Positions 1 to 5,020 are shown, counted from the stretch's first letter. The stretch is DNA of 5,020 bases from Halobacteriovoraceae bacterium (GCA_018663815.1 JABJPQ010000414.1:1-5020); one strand, 5' to 3'. A program made the numbers and translations. The notes: a model not told the origin generated them from the sequence alone.

Positions 1-1
1 C

Positions 2-2281
2 GTTGCACACATAAACCCTGAAAATAATTATTGCCACTCTCTAAAATATTTGGCCAAGGAAATGCTTGGCCAAGATCACTCTTCTTTTGAGACAACTACA
101 GCGGGGCTGAATATAAGGCTTGTCGATCGAGATCTGCTTTTAAAATATAATGAACTGGATACAGAAATTACCTTGCGATTATTTCTGAAGTTTCGGTTAA
201 TCCTAAGCCAAGAAGAATGGGAATACTTTGAAAACATAGAACGGCCTCATTACCTAAACCTACTTCAACTGAGCATTGATGGAATACCTTTTGATTTAAA
301 ATTAGGTAATAAATTATCAACCTATATTTATGAATATACACACCTACTCCAGAGAGAAATATTTAAAATCGTTCGTACCTCTTTTAATATCTCCTCTCAA
401 AGAGAGTTGGCCTCGGCACTGTTCTACAATAAGTTTTTAGTTTTCAATTCTCCTGATGGAGAAAATACACCTCTGCGTCCTCTAGGTCTAACAAGCATTG
501 ATCAGATTAAACTGGATATTGATTCACTGACTGAGCTAAAATCTTACGTTGCATCGCATGATTCTCTAAATAAAGACATCCCAAATCTTATAAATCAGAT
601 TATTCAATTTATTGAACTGACAGACTCAATGTCATGGATTGAGCGACTAACCGAACATGCCAAGCAGCATAATGAATTTCACAAAATCTATCCCAATATT
701 ACAGCTAATGCTTCTACAGGTCGTGTAATAGCAAAGCAACCAAATATTTTGGCAATCCCAAAGACAATATTAAAAAAATCAGAAGATGTAAGTTTGGTTG
801 ATGGTCAATATCCAGAAAAGCTTTTCCAGGACATTAAAGACATCAAATCTATACGCTCACTTATTAGAGTTCCTTCTGAAGAAACTGAAGAAATTGTGTC
901 TGTAGATATCAATGGGCTTGATTTGGGTATCATTACCAATTCTGCCACTGAATTTAACAAAAACTTTAGTTGGTTACGCTTCTACGCAAAACATAAGGAC
1001 GGACTGATTATAGACTCCCATTTTGGTATTTTAAAAGAGATTGACCCTAAGAGATATAAACTAGCTTTTGAACAACTGTTTCAAGATAAAAATCTATCTT
1101 TTGATCTTATGAAATACTGGGCAACAAAACCTCGAAAGAAAGGGGTATATTTTATTGAAGATGCCAACCCTTCAAACTCAGTCTTTGTTAATTTTAAAGA
1201 TGATGTGCACTACTATAAAAAATTGAAAGAATTTAGGGAGATTTCAAAGCAGCTTAATTTTGGCCCACTCTATTCAATGGGTGCTTCAAATTTAGCATTA
1301 AAGCTTAAGGAGGTAATGAAGGTAGATGTTGGCACTTCAGAGGCTCAAGGAATGTTGGAGCGATTATCCGACACATATCCCGAAATAGGATTGGCCCGAG
1401 ATAAAATAGCCCACAAAGTATATCAAGATGGTTATTACACCTGTGCTTTTGGTCGTCGGTATTATGCTGATGTCTGGGACGAGCTTAATCAGCATAAGCG
1501 AAAGACTCTCCCAAACATGGATCAGTATGAATTTATGTGTAATTTTGATGGCAAATATTATTATATAAAAGCTAGGGGGTGGGTCAAAACTACCTCTCCT
1601 GTCATCGAGGACCTCAAGCTGTTGGATAGAAATAATTGGTTTCAATTCAGAGAAGTTCTTGCCATTGAAGAAATAGAAAAATCAATCTTCCGCTTAAGTG
1701 GCCGGAAGAAGAAATCAAAGTTCCAAAGAAAAACTGAGGATAATCAAGAAGATGTCAGTGATTATGAGTTAACTCGAATCCAATTATCTTGGGAAATAGA
1801 TACATTACTTGGAATGACCACTAGCCATACTCGACATTGTAAAGAAAATTGTGATCCTTCATTTAGTATGACCCAGGAATCTCAAGAAATTCTTTACAGT
1901 TTAGTTAAAAATGGAAACTATGCCCTGCCTGAAAAGAATATCATATTTTATAGAGTAGATTTGCAAACTCCAGCCTCAAAATATTTTAGGTTTTATAAAC
2001 CCCTAATTAAAGTTGCCAAGAAGTTCTTTGCTGCATTTTGTCAGTCAGAGGCCGCCGATATAGCCAAACAGGTACTTACAAGAGTTAGAACTGATATTGA
2101 GGATAAAGACCTCAATGCAACAATCATATTTTTTATTCATGACCAAGTTGATGTGCACATCCAAAAATCTGATTCAGAAATGTTCAAAAGTATTTTGACT
2201 AATTCAGTCGAGACATCATTTGGTGATTATGCCATTCGATTCACAGGCGAATCGGACCCTCCAGGTCCCAGTTTCAAATAA
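2..2281 (+). CDS. Family A DNA polymerase (3'-5' exonuclease + polymerase), 5' end missing
   Basis: DNA-templated DNA synthesis, probably with proofreading. The frame is open to the left edge and upstream codons read naturally (HSLKYLAKEMLG, a Pol I-type exonuclease segment), so the gene starts outside the window; the TTG at 50 is not a credible start. Numbering residues from that TTG for reference: Exo III motif Y33-x3-D37; thumb-region FNISSQREL at 112-120; TGR at 223-225 before PNILAIP; motif A D286-INGL-D291; DSH at 322-324; motif B R396-x3-K400-x7-Y408 with NFG; finger GRRY at 468-471; Q665-SEAAD; motif C H697-D698-Q699-V700. The C-terminus lies 45 residues after the motif C Asp, as in E. 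coli Pol I, so the 3' end is intact. Exo I and Exo II, and any 5' nuclease domain, would lie outside the window. Oddities: motif A resembles T7 polymerase (GLEL type) with Asp for Glu and Gly for Arg; motif C has Gln for Glu; two long insertions. The family assignment is firm; a replicative role in a mobile element is inferred from its neighbours. Confidence 0.93.
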   Translation, partial: VAHINPENNYCHSLKYLAKEMLGQDHSSFETTTAGLNIRLVDRDLLLKYNELDTEITLRLFLKFRLILSQEEWEYFENIERPHYLNLLQLSIDGIPFDLKLGNKLSTYIYEYTHLLQREIFKIVRTSFNISSQRELASALFYNKFLVFNSPDGENTPLRPLGLTSIDQIKLDIDSLTELKSYVASHDSLNKDIPNLINQIIQFIELTDSMSWIERLTEHAKQHNEFHKIYPNITANASTGRVIAKQPNILAIPKTILKKSEDVSLVDGQYPEKLFQDIKDIKSIRSLIRVPSEETEEIVSVDINGLDLGIITNSATEFNKNFSWLRFYAKHKDGLIIDSHFGILKEIDPKRYKLAFEQLFQDKNLSFDLMKYWATKPRKKGVYFIEDANPSNSVFVNFKDDVHYYKKLKEFREISKQLNFGPLYSMGASNLALKLKEVMKVDVGTSEAQGMLERLSDTYPEIGLARDKIAHKVYQDGYYTCAFGRRYYADVWDELNQHKRKTLPNMDQYEFMCNFDGKYYYIKARGWVKTTSPVIEDLKLLDRNNWFQFREVLAIEEIEKSIFRLSGRKKKSKFQRKTEDNQEDVSDYELTRIQLSWEIDTLLGMTTSHTRHCKENCDPSFSMTQESQEILYSLVKNGNYALPEKNIIFYRVDLQTPASKYFRFYKPLIKVAKKFFAAFCQSEAADIAKQVLTRVRTDIEDKDLNATIIFFIHDQVDVHIQKSDSEMFKSILTNSVETSFGDYAIRFTGESDPPGPSFK
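1031..1219 (+). other. Smaller insertion between polymerase motifs A and B (about residues 328-390)
   Basis: The DSH element (H324, equivalent to the DIH of Pol I) and the motif B Arg (R396) are 72 residues apart, against about 20 in E. coli Pol I, leaving some 50 extra residues. The segment is Lys- and aromatic-rich (WATKPRKKGVYF around 357-368). Its limits are approximate and no fold is recognised. Confidence 0.6.
1487..1984 (+). other. Large insertion inside the polymerase domain (about residues 480-645)
   Basis: GRRY (G468) and the QxxAAD motif (Q665) are 197 residues apart here. In E. coli Pol I the matching distance is about 29 residues, so roughly 168 residues are extra. The segment holds an aromatic, probably beta-rich part (around residues 492-512), a basic and polar stretch (551-570), and a His/Cys cluster (H593, H596, C597, C601). 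I see no intein splice-site pattern and no recognisable nuclease motif. Function unknown; an accessory, processivity or partner-binding domain is possible by analogy with the thioredoxin-binding insertion of T7 polymerase, although that one sits in the thumb. Confidence 0.75.
2237..2268 (+). repeat. Two abutting inverted repeats at the polymerase 3' end
   Basis: CGATTC (2237-2242) pairs with GAATCG (2249-2254) across a 6-nt gap, and GGACC (2254-2258) pairs with GGTCC (2264-2268) across a 5-nt gap. Both lie inside the last coding codons, just before the TAA at 2279. This patch is richer in G+C than its surroundings. No T-tract follows, so it is not a standard intrinsic terminator. It could affect mRNA 3'-end stability or be coincidental. 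Confidence 0.4.
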
Positions 2282-2307
2282 TCTTCCGAGCCACGAGAAC
2301 AGTGTCT

Positions 2308-2328
2308 TCTTGGCCTTTCTTACCAAGA
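2308..2328. repeat. Inverted repeat downstream of the polymerase gene
   Basis: TCTTGG (2308-2313) and CCAAGA (2323-2328) form a perfect 6-bp stem with a 9-nt loop, followed by the 8-bp palindrome ATAGCTAT at 2328-2335. No T-run follows on either strand, so termination here would not be of the classical intrinsic type. It may be part of a structured 3' UTR. Confidence 0.35.
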
Positions 2329-2426
2329 TAGCTATGTCGGCCTTCATCAAGCAGAAGAATTAAAGGAAGGGCAAGGGAAAAGCTCAAAAAAAATATACTC
2401 ATACTAAACTAGCCCAACAAGAGCCC

Positions 2427-2443
2427 ACTCAAAGGCGTTGAGT
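2427..2443. repeat. Short inverted repeat in the intergenic region
   Basis: ACTCAA (2427-2432) and TTGAGT (2438-2443) form a perfect 6-bp stem with a 5-nt loop (AGGCG). The loop shares AGGCG with the AAAGGCG copies at 2431-2437 and 2452-2458, which lie 21 bp apart. No T-tract follows. It could be a protein-binding dyad upstream of the recombinase promoter; function unproven. Confidence 0.35.
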
Positions 2444-2464
2444 CCTATGCTAAAGGCGAAAATA

Positions 2465-2494
2465 TTGACAGAAAATATTTCAGCATGTTTTAAA
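2465..2494 (+). promoter_or_regulatory. Predicted sigma-70-type promoter for the recombinase operon
   Basis: A consensus -35 TTGACA (2465-2470) is followed after 18 bp by TTTAAA (2489-2494, 4 of 6 matches), with a TG at 2486-2487 giving an extended -10. Transcription would start near 2501, about 15 nt before the GTG start. It is correctly placed to drive the three genes ending at 4790. The flanking repeats and the palindrome over the -10 suggest repression or autoregulation. Confidence 0.5.
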
Positions 2495-2500
2495 ACAGGC
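2483..2500. promoter_or_regulatory. 18-bp near-perfect palindrome over the -10: operator candidate
   Basis: GCATGTTTTAAAACAGGC is palindromic at 8 of 9 base pairs, with a perfect 12-bp core TGTTTTAAAACA at 2486-2497. It covers the predicted -10 element, the usual place for a dimeric repressor to block transcription. The GTTTT/AAAAC half-words recur upstream of the gene at 4862, so one regulator could act at both sites. Confidence 0.5.
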
Positions 2501-2515
2501 GAAATTATTTAACCC

Positions 2516-3484
2516 GTGAGTATTATGAAAAATATTGCCAAATCAGATTTAGAATCAGACACCAATATAGTAACTTTGCTAAGAGATAACTTACAAAACC
2601 TTATTGAGTACTTTCTTTTATCACATGACATTAAGCAAAACTCCCAGAGAGTGTACCGACGTGCTCTCCACCAATTTTTAATATTTATAATCAAACAAAA
2701 TATTTCGAATCCCTGCCGTAATGATATTCTAAATTACAAACGCTATTTAATATCTAAGAAGCTTTCCTCATATACAGTAGCGAACTACCTAAAGCCAGTC
2801 AGAGGCTTCTTCTCATTTTTAGAGGCAGAAAAGATTTACCCAAATATAGCAAAATTTATAAAAGCCCCAAAACACCCAAAAATGTTCAACAAAGATCCAC
2901 TTACAAGAGATCAAGCTATTGAACTCCTAGACTCTATTGAAAGGAACACCCTTAAGGGCAAAAGAGATTATGCTCTTATAAATTTAATGATTCGCAGGGG
3001 CCTTAGAGCTGTTGAAATCACAAGGATAAATATTGGCGACTTAAGGCAATTAAGCGGGAAACCCATATTATATATTCAGGGAAAGGGTTCTGATCAAAAA
3101 GATCAATTTTCAGTTCTCTCATCAGCTATAGTTAAGCCAATCTTTGATTATCTGGCTGTACGACCTAACAATGAAAATTCACAACCGTTGTTTGGCTCTG
3201 TTGGAGATTCAAATAGACATCAGCCAATAACAACAAAAACAATCCGGCATATGGTAAAGGACCGACTTATACGTATTGGCATTAATTCCACAAGGATAAG
3301 TACCCATAGTCTTAGGCACACTGCTGTGACTTTTTGCCTGCTCGGTGATGGTGATATTCAGAACGCTCAACTTCTTGCTAGACACTCAAACATAAATACT
3401 ACACTTATTTACGCCCATAATATTAACCATATAAAAGAACCACCAGGACGATTCGTTGATTCTTTCCTGGAACAAACAAAATAA
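2516..3484 (+). CDS. Tyrosine recombinase / integrase (phage integrase family, XerC/D-like)
   Basis: Site-specific recombinase that cuts and rejoins DNA through a 3'-phosphotyrosine intermediate, typically for integration and excision of a mobile element or resolution of multimers. At 322 residues it has the length of simple XerC/D-type enzymes. An N-terminal SAM-like core-binding domain covers about residues 25-115. The catalytic domain follows, with R164 (in GLRAVEI), the beta-hairpin lysine K195 (after GKG), H264-x2-R267 (in HSLRH), H290 and nucleophile Y299. All catalytic residues are present, so it should be active. An in-frame TAA at 2510-2512 limits the start to GTG 2516 or ATG 2525; neither has a good RBS. 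The C-terminal tail shows no obvious FtsK-interaction signature. It heads a tight gene unit with a small winged-helix-like protein and an O-type replication protein, which favours a mobile-element integrase over chromosomal XerC/D. Confidence 0.93.
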   Translation: MSIMKNIAKSDLESDTNIVTLLRDNLQNLIEYFLLSHDIKQNSQRVYRRALHQFLIFIIKQNISNPCRNDILNYKRYLISKKLSSYTVANYLKPVRGFFSFLEAEKIYPNIAKFIKAPKHPKMFNKDPLTRDQAIELLDSIERNTLKGKRDYALINLMIRRGLRAVEITRINIGDLRQLSGKPILYIQGKGSDQKDQFSVLSSAIVKPIFDYLAVRPNNENSQPLFGSVGDSNRHQPITTKTIRHMVKDRLIRIGINSTRISTHSLRHTAVTFCLLGDGDIQNAQLLARHSNINTTLIYAHNINHIKEPPGRFVDSFLEQTK

Positions 3485-3488
3485 GGAG
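3483..3488 (+). promoter_or_regulatory. RBS deciding the start of the 83-aa gene
   Basis: AAGGAG lies 6 nt before ATG 3495 and overlaps the recombinase stop codon (TAA 3482-3484). This favours ATG 3495 over the in-frame TTG at 3456 inside the recombinase gene, and implies translational coupling. Confidence 0.8.
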
Positions 3489-3494
3489 ATACAA

Positions 3495-3746
3495 ATGAAA
3501 GTAAATGAAGCATCAACAAGAGAAAGAGTTATTCAGTTTTTAAACAACAATCCTCACGAGACTTTTACCTATTCGAAACTCGCAAAAGAAGTTGGGAGTC
3601 ATCCCATTGCCATTGGACAGATATTGAAAAGCCTAGGGAAAGACATGCTTTATCGAGAGCTTACACTTAGAGTGAAGACCTCAAACCCCAAGAGAAAATG
3701 TAGACTTACTTGGTCAAAAGAATCCAAGTTTCCATGTGGGAATTAG
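3495..3746 (+). CDS. Small winged-helix-like DNA-binding protein; excisionase or regulator candidate
   Basis: 83 residues, basic. No confident family assignment. Residues 25-47 (TYSKLAKEVG followed by SHPIAIGQILKSL) read as a helix-turn-helix and resemble the DNA-binding half of O6-alkylguanine transferases and alkyltransferase-like proteins, where TYG-x-LA-x2-VG is followed by an AVG-x-AL helix. The PCHR active-site motif of the transferases is missing, and the protein is too short for the full fold, so alkyltransferase activity is not expected. Residues 52-73 could form the beta strands of a wing. The last 15 residues are polar and contain a late Cys (C81). Its place between an integrase and a replication gene, its small size and basic character fit an excisionase (recombination directionality factor) or a local repressor; this is inference. 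The strong RBS at 3483-3488 sets the start. Its TAG is directly followed by the ATG of the next gene. Confidence 0.75.
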   Translation: MKVNEASTRERVIQFLNNNPHETFTYSKLAKEVGSHPIAIGQILKSLGKDMLYRELTLRVKTSNPKRKCRLTWSKESKFPCGN

Positions 3747-4790
3747 ATGGCTCCAGAAAATACACACCTGGAACAGGTATCAATAAAGCACAGGAAAATA
3801 TCAAAAAACCACTTTAACCCTCAAGAAAATATTGATGAGCAATCAAAGATACAACTTGTTGAACACGGTGGTTTTCTATCCCTGCCTCATAGCATAAGTG
3901 AATTTGTAATTAAATCCATAAAGCGTAGAACCGATCTAATTATTTTCTTCTGCTTAATTAGATATACACTTGGTTTTAACCGCCACTATTGTAAAGCATC
4001 AAACACTTTCATTGCAAATTGGACGGGACTACACGCCCCTCATGTGCGGCGTAGTCTAAAAAATCTAAAGAGTTTGGGCCTAGTTGAGGTGATTTCACCC
4101 GGAACATCAGGCGGCACACCAACAGTTTATGAGCTACCAATCATTAAAAATTACCTAGAATGGAGAGCCATGGATCTAGAGAAACCAGGGCGATACCCTC
4201 AGGATAACCAAAGTTGTTATAGTAAAAGTACCAAACTCGTCTCAAAGAAAGAAAAACAAAATAAAAAAGTAAATACAACTCTCTCTCAAAAGAACATATT
4301 GCCAGTATCATTAGAAGAATACATAAGCTCAATTCGTTCACCCCAAAAGAGAGAACAAGAAGATTATTTCTTGAGTAAGCTCTTATCAGAGTTTGAAGCC
4401 TACGAAATTGTTGATAGTCTTACTTTTATTCAACAGAATGGTGCATTAGAAACTAAGAAATCGGTACATTCTCCTATGAAATATCTTTCGTATACCTGTG
4501 AGCAGATTCTACAAGTGGTCAATAAAAATAAATCCAAACAGCGTCGTGCTATTGAAGTGCAGCAAGAGATTAATGAAAATCTTGTGGAGGAAAAGTTAAA
4601 AGCAAAACATGACTCTGACGTTCTTAACAAGGCTATTCAGCTTTTTGAAACTGAATTATCTAACGACGAACAACTTTTTTATCTTGACCAATATAATCAA
4701 AATAACTTTGCACACCTTCAATTTTCAATGCCCAAAGCTGTGGTTCGCACATCTGGAATTAAAGCATGGTTCAAAGAACGATACCCTTGA
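3747..4790 (+). CDS. Replication protein with phage O-type winged-helix N-terminal domain
   Basis: Likely origin-binding initiator or helicase-loader protein of a phage, plasmid or integrative element. Residues 42-130 match the pattern of the phage replication protein O N-terminal domain: FLSLPHSISEFV, a helix ending in IRYTLGFNR (74-79 equivalent to the KTYGFN core), a helix-turn-helix at about 86-108 (FIANWTGLHAPHVRRSL), then GLVEVI and a Gly-rich wing. A Lys/Ser/Asn-rich linker (about 158-183) leads to a second helical domain (186-262) containing HSPMKYL (241-247). After it come a charged, possibly coiled-coil segment (258-295) and a C-terminal domain to 347. No Walker motifs or primase motifs are visible, so it is not itself a helicase. 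ATG 3747 follows the preceding TAG with no gap; a weak GGGA (3737-3740) serves as RBS, so translation is probably coupled. The C-terminal half may recruit the host helicase, as lambda O/P systems do; that is inference. Confidence 0.82.
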   Translation: MAPENTHLEQVSIKHRKISKNHFNPQENIDEQSKIQLVEHGGFLSLPHSISEFVIKSIKRRTDLIIFFCLIRYTLGFNRHYCKASNTFIANWTGLHAPHVRRSLKNLKSLGLVEVISPGTSGGTPTVYELPIIKNYLEWRAMDLEKPGRYPQDNQSCYSKSTKLVSKKEKQNKKVNTTLSQKNILPVSLEEYISSIRSPQKREQEDYFLSKLLSEFEAYEIVDSLTFIQQNGALETKKSVHSPMKYLSYTCEQILQVVNKNKSKQRRAIEVQQEINENLVEEKLKAKHDSDVLNKAIQLFETELSNDEQLFYLDQYNQNNFAHLQFSMPKAVVRTSGIKAWFKERYP

Positions 4791-4821
4791 GAATAGGTTT
4801 AATATAAAAAGCTTCCGAGGC

Positions 4822-4859
4822 GTTTTCCTATAAAACTAGTTTTAACTTGGAGGTTAAAA
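4822..4859 (+). promoter_or_regulatory. Overlapping inverted repeats enclosing the RBS of the last gene
   Basis: Three mutually exclusive dyads overlap here. GTTTT (4822-4826) can pair with AAAAC (4832-4836). The same AAAAC can pair with GTTTT at 4839-4843 within a perfect 14-bp palindrome TAAAACTAGTTTTA (4831-4844). TTTTAAC (4840-4846) pairs with GTTAAAA (4853-4859), placing GGAG of the Shine-Dalgarno in its loop. This could be a tandem operator, or an mRNA switch that hides or exposes the RBS. The stems are AT-rich, so RNA folds would be weak and an operator seems likelier. Confidence 0.5.
4849..4853 (+). promoter_or_regulatory. Strong RBS for the 3'-truncated gene
   Basis: GGAGG lies 8 nt before ATG 4862, a near-ideal Shine-Dalgarno, and fixes the start of the final gene. 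Four of its five bases fall in the loop of the TTTTAAC/GTTAAAA hairpin. Confidence 0.8.
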
Positions 4860-4861
4860 AA

Positions 4862-5020
4862 ATGAACCCGCAAAATTTTACACCTTTTCACTATAATCAG
4901 AATGGTAAAGATTTATTCACTACTACTCTTTCAAAATATCTTGAAGTAAGCGATGAAGTTCTAGAAAAACATCTACTAGATATTAAATCCAACTTCGAAG
5001 AAAAAAATCAGAATGAAATA
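4862..5020 (+). CDS. Protein of unknown function, 3' end beyond the window
   Basis: The first 53 codons are visible: MNPQNFTPFHYNQNGKD, then a hydrophilic, charged, probably helical segment (LSKYLEVSDEVLEKHLLD at about residues 23-40, then a Glu/Asn/Lys-rich stretch). There is no signal peptide, membrane segment or recognised motif in the visible part. The strong RBS with no stop before the edge supports a real gene. It lies 71 bp after the replication gene, behind a palindromic region, so it may be a separately controlled downstream member of the same element. I do not recognise the family. Confidence 0.7.
   Translation, partial: MNPQNFTPFHYNQNGKDLFTTTLSKYLEVSDEVLEKHLLDIKSNFEEKNQNEI

Larger units (their letters stand above)
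2455..2509. repeat. Three iteron-like direct repeats of a GAAAATATT word
   Basis: GGCGAAAATATT at 2455-2466, GAAAATATT at 2471-2479, and GGCGAAATTATT at 2498-2509. The first and third agree at 11 of 12 bases; the first two are spaced 13 bp apart. They sit directly upstream of the recombinase and overlap its predicted promoter. Possible roles are operator half-sites, recombinase or excisionase arm sites, or initiator-binding iterons; the sequence does not decide between them. Short AT-rich words recur easily in such DNA, which lowers confidence. Confidence 0.45.

Noticed and set aside
50..52. TTG as the start of the polymerase gene
   Set aside because: The frame is open to the left edge and the upstream codons continue a recognisable exonuclease segment, so the gene begins outside the window.
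1364..1645. Reverse-strand 93-codon reading frame
   Set aside because: It lies wholly inside the conserved polymerase gene, has no RBS of note, and its translation shows no family features.
1487..1984. Intein or homing endonuclease within the polymerase
   Set aside because: There is no Cys/Ser start with a matching HN-Cys/Ser/Thr end, no LAGLIDADG or HNH pattern, and the length is short for an endonuclease-bearing intein.
2231..2270. tRNA fragment or tRNA-type attachment site suggested by TTCGATTC
   Set aside because: The T-arm-like word lacks the flanking 5-bp stem, and no acceptor or anticodon arm can be drawn on either strand.
2308..2335. Intrinsic terminator after the polymerase gene
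   Set aside because: A stem is present but no T-run follows it on either strand.
2509..2694. Reverse-strand 61-codon reading frame over the recombinase start
   Set aside because: It is antisense to a clear recombinase gene with no supporting start signal or similarity.
3456..3494. TTG start giving a 13-residue longer form of the 83-aa protein
   Set aside because: It overlaps the recombinase gene and has no good RBS, while ATG 3495 has AAGGAG at ideal spacing.
4144..4630. Two short reverse-strand reading frames (4144-4341 and 4430-4630) in the replication gene
   Set aside because: Both are antisense shadows of a supported gene and have no recognisable content.
4787..4808. Promoter TTGAGA / TATAAA before the last gene
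   Set aside because: The spacing between the two hexamers is only 10 bp, too short for a sigma-70 promoter.
4609..4833. 74-codon forward reading frame overlapping the end of the replication gene
   Set aside because: It is out of frame with a well-supported gene over most of its length, and its Leu/Phe/Thr/Asn-rich translation looks like a frame shadow.

Overview
The window is AT-rich bacterial DNA, roughly mid-30s percent G+C by eye, with all genes on the + strand. Two genes have good purine-rich Shine-Dalgarno sites, and start codons are mostly ATG. The gene set (DNA polymerase, tyrosine recombinase, small winged-helix protein, phage O-type replication protein) is that of a mobile element: an integrated phage, plasmid, or integrative element with its own replication module. 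Nothing seen allows the host to be named.

Positions 2-2281 hold the 3' part of a family A DNA polymerase. The visible protein starts inside the proofreading exonuclease domain (Exo III motif present) and runs to the natural C-terminus. Polymerase motifs A, B and C are all recognisable. Motif A resembles the T7 type more than the Pol I type, and two extra segments (about 50 and about 170 residues) lie between conserved motifs.

Positions 2282-2515 are a 234-bp intergenic region rich in small hairpins and direct repeats. Its right half carries a plausible promoter (TTGACA / TTTAAA) surrounded by repeats of a GAAAATATT word and covered by an 18-bp near-palindrome. This looks like a control region, and might also be an attachment or replication site.

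Positions 2516-4790 are a tight three-gene unit. It encodes a complete tyrosine recombinase, an 83-residue winged-helix-like protein that could be an excisionase or regulator, and a 347-residue replication protein with a phage O-type N-terminal domain. The spacing (TAA overlapping the next RBS, then TAG directly followed by ATG) suggests co-transcription and translational coupling.

Positions 4791-4861 contain overlapping inverted repeats built from GTTTT/AAAAC words that enclose the RBS of the last gene. That gene (4862 to the right edge) is a fragment of unknown function. It is probably regulated separately, either through a DNA-binding protein or by mRNA structure.

Taken together, the window looks like the integration and replication core of a mobile element: the O-type protein would mark the origin, the family A polymerase would copy it, and the recombinase would integrate and excise it. 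This joint role is inferred from gene content and order.
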